Below, piece after piece: positions 1 to 10,796 of a DNA stretch of 64,000 nucleotides. Each line of letters opens with the position of its first letter. Position 1 is the stretch's first letter. The position numbers were made by a program, and so were the translations under genes. The DNA is from Atopsyche davidsoni (taxonomy: Eukaryota; Arthropoda; Insecta; Trichoptera; Hydrobiosidae), in assembly GCA_022113835.1 (NCBI GenBank), contig JAILWY010000023.1, forward strand, positions 12,956,001-13,020,000. The letters run 5' to 3'. The notes under the pieces are model-generated. The model worked only from the letters and a program-made list of their open reading frames with translations, searched no databases and was not told where the DNA came from.

Positions 1-1239
1 ATGAACTTCGCCGATATAAGTCCTTACTTTTGAAGGGCACGTGTTGGAATTCCTTGTTCCCCGCGAGTCACCCCCTTTAGATAATTTGGGGTCACCATAT
101 AGCAGACCTAGCCTGACAACTCTGAACCGGCGTGTGAGAAATATGCATTTATATTATAATTCAAAGCCAGACTAATTTTTTCAGCTATGGTTTTCCTCAG
201 TTGAAGACGGATAAGAATCTCAAAAATGAGGCAACCCCCTGCGTTGGTTATTTATCGATTAGTTAAAAAGATCATTTTTTAATTTATTTGCACATTAAAA
301 TATAAAAAATATACGGTTTATACTATTTACTTTAAATAACAATTTATTTATTATATATTTTTTATTAATTATCAGAAAAATTACAAACAAGACAGGTATT
401 CAGAGCACATTCGAAGTGTGCCAATTTTTAGAATGCGGCGTTCTTTGGGTTTCGCCACGGTTCTTATAAAAGTTCCCTACATTTCTGTGCCTATTTTTCT
501 CCGATAAATCCCTGAAGATGTCTCCAGTACTGGGACCGAAATGTCAAAAATTTCTAAAAAAAGACATACCATCCAAGAATGTAAAATAGAATTTATTACT
601 AAAACGCTCGCCAAATCCTATAAAAGCACTATGCCATTTTATGCAATACAAATACCCAAGGAAGGAATAATGAAAAAAAACGACGAATAAATTTTTTATA
701 AAAAAAAAAAAGCATCATTATTTTTCAAATATTCCACTTATACATTAAACTGATATTTTTATGATTTTAATCTACTAGGATTTAAAATATTTTTCTCAGC
801 ATATGGGTTTAAATGTCAAACTACCACTCATAAGATAGGTGATATTATTTAGTGATTGATTTATATCTACCGATGGTCCCTAGACTTCTCGTGATGGAAT
901 AAGTATCTTGAATATGTGTATTTTATACCGCATCCTAATTTTGGGGTTTTTACACTTTTTACTATCCGCATCAGAATTTTAAATCTTTTTTAAAATATAT
1001 AATTGGTTGCATGCGGAGATCAAACCGATAAATATTAAAATTAACAACATTCATTAGAAACAAAAAATATATAGACAATATGATTTCAGTTCATGTCGTA
1101 ACAATATTTTTTTGAATTAATAAGATTTAATAAAATAAAATTAGCATTTGTCCAATTGCCCAATTAAATCTTTACAGTAAGCTAGGACATCTGCAATTCA
1201 AAAGAGTGTCGCCTGAATAAATTATTTAACATAAACAAA
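1..1239. other. AT-rich non-coding stretch
   Basis: No open reading frame or RNA gene can be supported here. The one item that stands out is the short retroelement-like motif near 505-545, listed separately. The remainder is AT-rich with poly-A and poly-T runs. Confidence 0.5.
505..545 (+). other. Hammerhead-core-like motif, possible Penelope-type retroelement scrap
   Basis: The sequence shows CTGAAGA (512-518), a short self-pairing segment (GTC and CCA pairing with TGG and GAC, 520-536), then GAAA (538-541). This order, CUGANGA, stem II, GAAA, is the core layout of a hammerhead ribozyme. Penelope-like retroelements are known to carry such motifs at their ends, and similar CTGAAGA...CGAAA strings recur in arthropod repeats. 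No reverse transcriptase remains nearby, and stems I and III are not convincing, so this would be a decayed fragment or a coincidence. Confidence 0.25.
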
Positions 1240-1470
1240 TAAAATGCTGTGGCTTAGCAGAGTAGTCGGTCGCTGGGAATATCCCCCACGGGGTAATGTA
1301 CTGTGACGTGGACGAGTGGTTTTCCTTGAGAATGTCGTTTAAAAATAGCATTATTCAAAATCTCGAGAGATTTGCATAGCCTAACAGTTGTTCCCGTCTC
1401 GGCGGGTCACGAAATGTTTTGATGGCATTTCGGCGGTGAAATCATCTGGCGCCGCGAATTTTCACCTAGT
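1240..1470. promoter_or_regulatory. GC-richer islet with POU octamer
   Basis: This block stands out from its AT-rich flanks and contains a perfect octamer ATTTGCAT at 1370-1377, the classic POU-domain site. It has no sustained reading frame. It is a candidate conserved non-coding element on composition and motif content only. Confidence 0.2.
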
Positions 1471-2089
1471 CATCGTTGTTTTTAATTTTTTGCATAATTA
1501 TCGCATTCTTTGCAATAAACTATGCAGCTTCAAAAAGTAAGGCCACATTTTTTGTTTGTTTGTTAATGGTCATTGTATTGCTTAATAAAAATAAATAATA
1601 GCAAAATGCTTCCATTTGATTGCTGAAAACTGTAAGATATTACTTTTTTTACAATAAGTGCTAAAACGTAGAATTTCTTAATAACGACTCAAGACACTTT
1701 AAATTTTAAGTATAGCGTACTTGTTTTTATTAATTAAAATATATACAGATTAATAAATAAAAAATATTAAAATAAAACATTAATTATCGTATTATATTTT
1801 GTGACAATGTTTTACATGTAAATCACATGAATGCCAACAGACGACGATCTTACAGTAAATGTCGATCACTTCTGTGAATTACCATATTGTGACACTTCAT
1901 TTTATCTGGCAAATAAAAAGTCTTATTTAATGTATAAATAAAAAAAAGTTGACTAATTTATTTGTTTCAATATGTACTGATTATAAAATTTCTCTTTAAG
2001 ATAACTCGCTCGTCAAGCATCCACTTCAACGTCTCATCTATTAAATCATCGTAAATAAGAAGTAAGTGCCTAGATGCCACGACACGCAC

Positions 2090-2290
2090 TTGTCTGTCCC
2101 TTCACGGCCGATGAGGCCTGATTGAAATGTTTATTGTTAAAGAGTGCTGCTTAAAATAACATTTGACGAGGGTTTGCTATTGGAGCGCCATTTATCAACA
2201 TTCAAGGACCGCGCCGCGTCCAAGCGTGCTCGTCAAGCTGACGTCTCCCGATATGCCAATAATTTATGACACACAACAAAAAACCCACCT
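2090..2290. promoter_or_regulatory. GC-richer islet, possible regulatory element
   Basis: The block holds GTTTATTG-type forkhead/posterior-Hox sites and a GCGCCATTTAT string that contains the GCCAT core recognised by Pho/YY1-type proteins. No coding frame is supported. Motif matches are short and could be chance. Confidence 0.15.
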
Positions 2291-3384
2291 AAAAATACTC
2301 TTGGAATACATCGGCAGAATCATGGCGTCACCCCAATAAACTAAATATCAATATTAGTTTGTAAAAATATTTTCAAATCGTTATAGGGTCTAACAATTTA
2401 ATTTGATAAACACCATAAGGAGAGATTTGCTTGTTACTACAAAGCGGGATGGGGTAGAGAACATGATTTGGAAATTGAACGTGAGAGGTGTGACTAAAAA
2501 ATGTATGGCATACTGGCGATATTGAATAGCTTTGGTCTTAAGGAACTTCTCTGCGTTTGATAATTATTGACTCGAAAACCGTGGTAGCCTTACTTGAGAA
2601 GCTGTAGCTCATCCTTATTGCTCTTGCTTTGCGAGTATTCTTCCTATGTGCTTTTTCAGAATTCAACCGATGTCTAGTAATATTAGTGATGCGTGCTTTT
2701 ATAACATTGCCTATACTCATTGGTTTCTTGTGCAATATGCAAGTACATCACAAAATAATTGAAATCTAAGTAGTTTTTTTTTTATTAAAGTATCCGTTGT
2801 TTTCCATGGTTGTACTACAATAGTAATAAAATCAAAGCGATTCATTTTTGATAAGAATGAAAAGTTTATTTTTTATTTTGTAAATTAATTCGTTTCAAGT
2901 AAGATGTAAAAGCATTCGATTAATAATATCAACTTCAACTAAGTGAAAACAAGTCTTTTACCACAGATATGTTTCATCATATTGTGCCTTTTATAATATT
3001 GATTTATTTATATTCGCCTTCAAACTAATCACGCAAGCTACGAAGCTTTTTTACCCCTTTGCGTTGTCTTTGGTTGTTCTTTGTGTAGAAATATACATAC
3101 TTTTAGAATACAAATATAAGGACGGCTTGTATGCCTAAATGATAAAGGTTATGGATAACTATAAAATACGTGTTAAGCAGTACTCGAGTTCTTGCTTATA
3201 ATCAAATATTATAGATAAGAATGCCATGACATCGTAGTTTTAGTAATAACAATACAGAGATAACATCTGTGAAATGTCGTGAGGTCGTGAGCTATAATTT
3301 TAAAAATACATTGGACTTCATTCATTTCTTAGTAGCTCCGTATGTATTTAGAAATTGTCAATATTTGTGAATGGGCCACGATAA
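2291..3384. other. AT-rich stretch without recognised features
   Basis: I see no gene, repeat or RNA here. A 65-codon minus-strand frame at 2538-2735 has no recognisable domain and a composition expected by chance. Confidence 0.5.
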
Positions 3385-3560
3385 GAGGTCAGCAGGTCCT
3401 GGACATGTGCACATGCGTCAGCTGACAGCTGGACGACAAACAGCCGCTATCACAGCTCCGTGATATCACAATCTAACTGCCTCACAAGCAAAGGTTAACC
3501 TTCCATATGCCCAAGCTCTATCGCCACGTGGTCTACTTCAGATAGTAAACCTGAAGACCA
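3385..3560. promoter_or_regulatory. E-box cluster
   Basis: Several bHLH-type sites fall within about 130 bp: the palindrome CATGTGCACATG (3404-3415), GTCAGCTGAC (3417-3426), CAGCTG (3426-3431), CATATG (3504-3509) and CACGTG (3525-3530). Clustering of different E-box types in a GC-richer islet suggests an enhancer. This is motif reading only; no gene is adjacent. Confidence 0.3.
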
Positions 3561-4149
3561 GTTACCAACCAGTCTCCATATTTTTATCTTTCTTTTATCA
3601 TATCGGGTTCCACTTTCCTGATGATCACAACTAATTATGGGGTCTAGCTGAACATTAGAGACATACGCATTTTGTTGTCTTCACGGATGAAGTCAACTAC
3701 ACTCGAATCATATTCGTAATTTGATAAGAATATCATATTCATACCATATTATTAACTTGATTCTTCTCTTGCCCGACACAACGTCCTCCAAATAGCTTTT
3801 CAATATAAAATAAGAAAGCTTATTAATGCTGTCTTTTTAAAGCTTAAATAGTCAAAAAAAATGACTGCTAGCACGTGTCGATCACACACTAGGGACACTC
3901 TATCCTAGAAACAGGAAAAAACATAGGAAAATAAGGGAATATCGGGAAAAGACATAAAAAAATCTTTGTCTACATTCAAAATAGTGACTACGTGACTGGT
4001 AAGTTTTTGAGATATTAACTGCATTAAAAACACAAAATAAATAATTCTGAAAACCTATCATTGGATCATAAAATAAAAGATATTTTGAAAGAGAGAAGGT
4101 TTTCAAAAATTTTAAATGGGAATATTTTCATTAGAGAGTGATTTTTTTG

Positions 4150-4610
4150 TTTAAAGGAATATGTTGTCGAAACGTCTCTGGGTCAGTGCCCCGCCCTGCG
4201 TGAGGGCGTCGGGTGGTTGCGAAGTGGTTGTGAGGTGGTTGCGAGGTGGTTGTTTCGCTGTCGGCTCTCGCAGGCCGGTGCGTGTCAAATGCGGAAAGTT
4301 ATTGCAGGTCCGAGCCGTCAGGAAGACTCGCCTCGCCTCGCGACTCATTGTTCTCCCACCTTTTATTGCCCGACCGCACTCACAATGGCGGCCAGTCGGG
4401 CTTTAGTACTTTTATTTATAGTTTCCAATTACCAATTCCTTCGTGAACGAGGTGACTCTGCGCCGCCGGTGCGTCGTTACTGCCGACTGCGGTCTGCAGT
4501 AATTCTACACCCCGTACTGTGTCAAGTTGTATCGTTCACAAATCGCATCGGCGGAGACGTGGCGTGTGATGTATTCTGTTTTCACTCCGACTGAACGGCG
4601 ATCGTAGATC
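4150..4610. promoter_or_regulatory. GC-rich islet with 11-bp minisatellite and ACAATGGCGGC
   Basis: The GC-rich islet opens with four 11-bp tandem units and contains a CACAATGGCGGCC string (4381-4393). That string could be a start codon in good context (a frame to 4594 beginning MAASRALVLLFIV) or a Pho/YY1 site (ATGGCG). Overlapping frames on both strands are open here simply because stops are rare in GC-rich DNA, so I do not call a gene. A promoter or enhancer is equally possible. Confidence 0.2.
4211..4254 (+). repeat. Four-copy 11-bp tandem repeat
   Basis: Units GGGTGGTTGCG, AAGTGGTTGTG, AGGTGGTTGCG and AGGTGGTTGTT follow each other without gaps. The consensus is RGGTGGTTGYG. It lies at the edge of a GC-rich islet. 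Confidence 0.75.
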
Positions 4611-7489
4611 TTGAATTTTGATTAAATTCTCAAAATATTAGTCAAAAATTTACAGATTAATTTAAAAGTTCGATATTATTCCTATTTAGAAATAAGTATA
4701 AAAGTTTTCTTGACAATTTTTTATGAAACTAAAAGACATTCGTGTCTAAATTAAGACATAAGAATGATAAGGATATTTTTTTCATTCATGGAAATTTAAG
4801 TATTATTAAACATAATTTCAAATCAATGGTACCTATTTGTTATTATTTTATTCTTATTTTAGAAAAAATGAGACACTTATAAATCAAAATATTTTACATA
4901 ACATTTATATAAAAGGTACCTTAAGATTTTATGTTGACGCTTTGATTATACCTTTTAATAAACTAAACTTAAAAAATTATGGCTCTACTTCAAATTCATA
5001 AATAATTTTGTACTTTTGAACTGTTTGTTAGATCTCTGCAATATTTAGTATGATAAAAAACTAATCATTAATAGCACAAGAAAACTTCAGCTATGAAACG
5101 ATTAGCAGTCACCGATGTCATTATTGTGAAGAAAACATAAACTAATATTAACAAAAACAAAAATATTCTTTATAGTCTCCTACTTATTTGACCTTCACAC
5201 TGCTTTCTTATATTTTAATTATTTAAACTATGTCATTGCTTGTTATTCGCTTGATAACCTAGTCTTATGATAAGATGGCCGTAAGTTTTAATAATAATTT
5301 AGTAGACACTTGTATTTATTACGCAACCAAGTTATCATCTATTTTAACCAACATGTGCTGGACTCAGACGTGACTTCACGAGAAGAAAAATTGAGAGCCA
5401 TACGTTAATACGTTAGGGAGGAGGGCTTCATTGATACATATCAAGTATATTGACTAACTGCAAGTTCAACAATATTTTGTTTTTATGTTTCAATATCTAA
5501 ATCAGTTATATGGTATCACAAAACGTCAACGTAAGATTACGTTTAGTAATCTAAATATTCTCGTTACTATTTTCATCTATAAGAGATGTGATGTAAAATT
5601 ATATTTTTCTTTACGATTTTTAAGAATCCATTATTGTAGACGGAGAGTCCAGTCGATATTTTTGCTGCATTTCAGGCATATTTTTTTATGAATTTATAGT
5701 CATCATCCACTGATCCACTATCCAAGATAAAAAATACACAATTTCATGATCTTTTGTGTTTAATTAATTAATTTTATCAGTTTTTAAATATGTAAAACGT
5801 TGCGAGAAGTTTTTTCAAAATTTCAATACTTTTTACCATGCATAATACATATATTATATTTGTATCACAAAACCTTTATTTACTACAATGACTATAAACA
5901 TATTATATTTATGTACTAAATATTTTCTAACATATCTATCTCTTCAGTGTTCGGTTTTGAGCTGTGCGAACTTAGAGTATGAATGAATGAATCTGTTATA
6001 TAATCTGCTGTGAAGCGCTGTTGTACAAACAACTATCGCATTTCATCCGGCTTCGATAAGGAACACTACGAATTGTATTTCTGTCTTTATCAAGTTCTAA
6101 ATTTACATTTGTAGTTAAAGGAAAATATGAATTACAATAATACGTAATTGATGAATGCATGTTATCTATTTATTTGAAGAGTGCCTCCTTCTAACTGAGA
6201 TCGTACGAAGAACAAAGACTGGACGACGCTAACCGCAAACATGCGGAGTACATACAAAAAAAATATATATATATATATATTTTGTTATCTATGTATTTAT
6301 ACAATTGTAAATTCTTAATCGTTAACTTACTTTTCAATTGAAATAATTGTAGCTTCGTTTAGTTCGAGCCTTTTCTTCGACGATCTGCAACAGAAGAGCA
6401 AAAAAAAAACACTTTAACTCGTAAATTACTCGGTGATTTGTTTTAACAACACGTAAAATTTTGTTTTCATTTTTTTATTTTAAAAGATACGTGTTTAAAA
6501 TATTTAATAATCAATAGTTATGCAATCAATGATCCCTTAAATTTACATCATTTCTGAATATTTAAGATTTGTTAATAATTTATATTATTCAGTGTGCACA
6601 GTTGTCATGACATAATGCAGATATAATATAGCAAACATTGTATAAAGTACGCAAAATAAATGTAAGTATTGCGATAAGACATGGAATATTATTATCGGCC
6701 TATTTCCCACGCAATATTGGTCAGCATTTCTAGAATTGGGCATTTCGCAACAACTACAAGGAAAAAGTGTGACGCTTGCAGTTAAAACAATGCGTGTGTT
6801 GCCTGGAAGTTACCTGGAAAAATATGTAACGACAATATTAGCAACGACATGTTTGTTTGCTATTCTTTCATTTAATGTTTACGCAGAATTTGATTAAGCT
6901 AATATGTGTGTTTTACTAACTCAATTAAATACTCAATTAATCATGAATTAATACATAAATACTCTTATGTTGCTTTAAGTTTTGACCTTTGCCAAAAACT
7001 CCTTCAATCCTTTACTTCTCCAGTGGACTGCGTAAATAATAATAATTTTTTTCAATTGTATTGTTTTGACCTTCTATCCTGCTTCGAGTTTAATGAATAT
7101 CATTTACACATCACCAATTGTATGCTGCGACTTCGAAATCCAAGTGATTGACATTTGATAAGATCATTTAAAACCGAACATTTATAAAGTGTATTTTGCC
7201 ATCTCATATGCAAAAGATGAAAACACGGGAGCTAATGTTCTTTATTTGGCAATTCAACACGAACGATTACTATTCGCAATAGTAAAATGCTAAATTGTGA
7301 AAGGTTGCTAAAAACTATTGTTAAAATGAAATAGAAATTATTTTTCCTGTATTACTTGATTAAAAATAAATATAATAAAAGTTAATGCACGTGTATAGTT
7401 TACACAACGGACATCAGCAGACCGAATCTAACGAAGCACTTAGTATCGCTACAAGAAGTACCCAGAAATGGTTTGAATATACCAAGTTC
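4611..7489. other. AT-rich stretch
   Basis: No supported gene. A pure (AT)9 microsatellite lies at 6263-6280. The small open frames at 5485-5691 and 6906-7151 are AT-rich and show no domain. Confidence 0.5.
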
Positions 7490-7678
7490 TTAGAGCGATT
7501 TGATTTTGAGGGGTGGCCGATAAGGACAGGTGTCCTCCCTTGCGAAGGGGAGCTTCCCTTCTGCTCTCTCAGGTGAAACGTAATTCTGAGACTGGATCTC
7601 GCACAAGCAACGGCTCCCGGAATCACCAGGCGTAGATCCTCCCTTCGGAGAGGGCCGAGTCCGCTGCGTCCACTTCAC
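7490..7678 (-). other. Coding-like islet, 62-codon minus-strand frame of unknown nature
   Basis: A frame starting at 7678 and ending at 7490 encodes a polar 62-residue peptide (beginning MKWTQRTRPSPKG, ending PPLKIKSL) with mostly G/C third positions in an otherwise AT-rich region. A second overlapping minus-strand frame (7414-7626) is also open. On the plus strand a strong pyrimidine tract ends in CTCTCAG at 7572, an acceptor-like signal. No protein family is recognised. It may be an exon, a gene remnant or simply a GC-rich non-coding element. Confidence 0.15.
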
Positions 7679-7740
7679 ACGATGTCTGAATGATTTCTTG
7701 TCCGATAAGGGTGGATTGTCCGACTTTTTGAATTATTTTT

Positions 7741-9597
7741 ACACCAATTATTTACTAAAGCCGTGAGAATTCCGTGACATTTGATAACGTGCATTCTTTA
7801 TAATTATTTGGTAAGCTATGTAAATCTAGTGATATAATATTATTTAGCAAGGAAAATAGCAAAAACTCAACAGTGATAAGATAAAATTCCATTGGTGTTT
7901 TGGTTAAAAATATTCTTGAAATAATAACATGGGGAGTAAAAGTCTTACTTTAATAGCTTGATATTTAAATACAGTATAAGACATTCACCTCTTACTTATA
8001 ATCTTTAATACTACTGAATGATGATTTATTGCTTAGTTGGATCTTCTATGTTCTGTGTTAATAATATAAGACAGTTCATTAATAAAGTCAAAAGGCCAAC
8101 TTCCTTGATAGTTTCTAAGAAACTAAAATACAATTGTTTCAAAGGAAACAGCTGTGGCATTCAGATTTAATTAGAGCTATTTAAAATGTAACCAAGGGTA
8201 CCACTTCCGTTCGTTATAAATGTCAAGGGTCAGAAAAATTATATAAATCAGATACCGCCTCAGAATGTGCGCAATTCCTTCCTATTACCAATTCATAGCA
8301 GGAGTGCCTGACCGGAAGGCGATATACTCGGCGGCCCTTGTCGGGACCAGGTGCGATTCAATCTTTCACGTTAGAATCCGTTTCCTTTACCGCTTTTTTA
8401 TAATTTCGAAGACAAAGAAAAAAGGTCAAAATCAGAAAGTCATATTAGATCTCAACCGAAGGAAGTGACAGTAACTTTTTTACTGTCGTTAAATGTTTAC
8501 TAAACTGGAGCATATTATTAAAATAAATTTTAATTTTAAAAAACCATGAAACATATTATAAAGACATTGCGACGTATGTATTTCAAATATATTTATTATA
8601 AGCAGATTAAAATAATTCATACATTTCAATAAGTATACTTTATTGATGGGTGATTTTTTTTATTTTTCTTCATCCAATTAATTATTTTTCTACCTTTGTT
8701 ATATCCATATATACCGTGCTTGAATAAACTCCGCATAGGTTTAGAAATGGAGTCAACTTTTCAACGAAGCTAAAGTATTTTTTAGTGTAACTTATTGAAG
8801 GGTATTTTTCTAAACGAGTAGACGACAGTATTTCTTTCCCTTTGTCATTTTTACCAATGACATCACGTGTGCAACATATTTGTAACAAAACAAATGTTTA
8901 CTGTTAAACCATATGTGAATTGTTTAAAATATGATTTATGGTATTTATAAAGATTTATTACAGCCGTTTCGTGCATGTAAAATTTCAAATAACAAAAAAA
9001 TTCAGCGTCATAATATATTTATTAAGTTCCCGGTCATCTTTGATCAAGTCAGAATATTTTGTTTATGTCAGTAAAAATATTTGTAAGCCAGTATAAAATT
9101 ATACCAGTCATAGAGGTGTTGTAAAACCTTTATTAATTCAAGGTTAAATTACGCCAAGCTAAATATCTAATCAATGAAAATTAATTGCATTTTTAGTTTT
9201 TTTTTAAATTCGAACATTTATACATATATATATAACTAATATAAATAAGACATACGCCCTTCTTTATGTACAAAAGCCAACATATTGCGGCCACTCTTCA
9301 AAGCTGGAGTCCTTATATGAAGCTGCCATGTGTAGTGCAGCCAATCACTCTGTGAGAAACACCAATTCTAAAGATTCCACCAAAACTAATAACATGTTCC
9401 AAACAGACTTCTTACTAACCAACATCCGTCACGCATCTATATACTTCGTACTGATACAACATTTGGCTTACCAACGCATTGTTTACGTTATTTACTATTA
9501 CGATAGTTCATAAGGTAACTGCCAGCACGGTATATACAAATCTTGATGTTTTCCATAATATTACATACAAACCTAAGTATAAAAATAAAACTTTTGA
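7741..9597. other. AT-rich stretch with one GC-richer patch
   Basis: A modest GC-richer patch at about 8261-8370 interrupts otherwise AT-rich sequence. No frame longer than 68 codons is present, and none shows a domain. Confidence 0.45.
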
Positions 9598-9680
9598 GGC
9601 CTCTACACACGTAGCAACAAATAGCGCAACCAACTTGCAGCTAGCCAATAGCGTCCCTTTAATTTGGGTATTTTTTTATG
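9598..9680. mobile_element. Half-copy of a foldback MITE
   Basis: The segment begins CCTCTACACACGTAGCAAC and runs through CTAGCCAATAGCGTCCC into TTTTTTTATG. It matches the outer arm plus the inner junction of the foldback elements at 36510-36682 and 59233-59400 (arm motif CAACTTGC...AGCCAAT...GTCCC). The opposite arm is missing, so this is a truncated or heavily diverged copy. Confidence 0.5.
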
Positions 9681-10202
9681 ATTGAATGTATTTACTTTGC
9701 CGCATTTTTTTCAATTAACTAAAGACATCATAATATAAAAGTAAATTTTTATAGTCTCTTTTTATTCCACGAATTATAAAATACAAATGCGATATATTAA
9801 TGTGATAAAATGAACGATAGAATGTGCACTGAATGCGTCTGTACACGAATTTTTAATTTGTGATTTTATTTGATTTCAAAATCAATACGCGTGATCGTAA
9901 CATTCATTCAATAAATCCTATTTTATAATTAAAAAATGCGATTTACGATTAAAGTATCACTCAAAAACAAACCACTAGAAACTTGCTGAATCTTTGATAA
10001 TAACAATTGTAGAATGTATTTATTAACAATGAGAACGAAGCCTGTTCAGAATATATAAAGGTGTCAGTTCTAATTCCGTGTACTATTTAGCCATACCACG
10101 GCATGTTCCAGTAATTTTATTACATATATTCGCACACCATTTCCGTTTCACAAATAGGAATTCGCGGAACAATCTACAAAGTATCGACCTGTATACTAAG
10201 TA
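9681..10202. other. AT-rich stretch without recognised features
   Basis: No frame, repeat or structured RNA was found here. Confidence 0.45.
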
Positions 10203-10505
10203 TCAAACGATCTTGCGGTACCCGTTACAAGTAACACGCGTAAAGTAGGCGATCCACATTGTCCTGATCCTGGCGGGGTCCTGCGAGCACCCTGCCCGTC
10301 CCGCAGCAGACTTCCTCCACGTGCGCAATGTGCAGTCCAGGCTCCAGCAAGCAGAGGGATGTTCTGCTTTTTTCGCCTCGTAGCTTTTTATCATATGCCA
10401 TATGACCGCGCTTGTTTCCTGGTCGAAGTCTAAATTTCGAAGAAACTCTTCGACAGCTGCCGGCAGGGTGACGCTCGCTCGCCAGATTGCATCACAAATG
10501 ATGCC
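10203..10505 (-). other. Candidate coding block or exon, unknown protein
   Basis: Read from 10505 down to a TGA at 10203, the minus strand is open for 100 codons. The first half reads like a folded protein: ICDAIWRASVTLPAAVEEF, then LRNLDFDQETSAVIWHMIK and SYEAKK, a helix-rich acidic/basic pattern unlike a random frame. The second half is Cys/Arg-rich. An in-frame stop at 10506-10508 means any upstream coding part would need an intron acceptor near 10505 or inside the block. A coding-like block on the same strand lies about 175 bp upstream (10680-10796). I do not recognise the family. It could be a terminal exon, a retrocopy remnant or a fortunate open frame. Confidence 0.3.
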
Positions 10506-10679
10506 TTACAAACACTAACCATGCAACTTTTGTAAATGTACAAAAAAAACTTATTTACTCTTTATTAATTGTAAATGAGCACTTGTATATATTTTTTAAA
10601 TAATTTTGGAATACCCAAATATTTTCTGGAGGTAAGTTTCCTTCCAAGGACACGCCTCGGCTGCTGCGCTTCACCGCAC

Positions 10680-10796
10680 CTCCTCTCCAAGGTCGATCGT
10701 GAGTGCATCGTCAGAAATAGCGCCGCAGTAATTCAAATCGCACAATGTTTCCGTTTCTAACCAGGTCGCCGCCATGTTGTGGAATAGCGCACGCTT
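10680..10796 (-). other. Candidate phase-0 exon, 39 codons, unknown protein
   Basis: On the minus strand an acceptor-like ...CATGGTCAG precedes 39 open codons and a GAGGAG|GTGCGG donor-like end. Inside is ATGGCGGCG in a good context (CACAACATGG, ATG at 10775-10773), giving MAATWLETETLCDLNYCGAI and on to a TGA at 10671 if unspliced. The peptide is acidic and low in the Arg/Pro/Ala excess typical of chance GC-rich frames. The GTGCGG donor is weak, and no clean splice to 10203-10505 preserves frame at an obvious acceptor. The same CCGCCAT string is also a Pho/YY1-type site, so a regulatory element is an alternative. Confidence 0.25.

Noticed and set aside
3448..3470. TATCACAGC resembling a miR-2 family seed
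   Set aside because: The surrounding TATCAC/GTGATA hairpin has only six pairs, far short of a pre-miRNA stem.
4217..4594. 125-codon plus-strand frame with an internal signal-peptide-like MAASRALVLLFIV
   Set aside because: It is one of three overlapping plus-strand frames in a GC-rich islet with a minisatellite at its start; no homologous protein is recognised.
10620..10640. Plus-strand consensus donor CTGGAG|GTAAGT at about 10632
   Set aside because: The upstream sequence is strongly AT-rich with no exon-like composition, and the minus strand offers a better explanation for the neighbouring GC-rich block.
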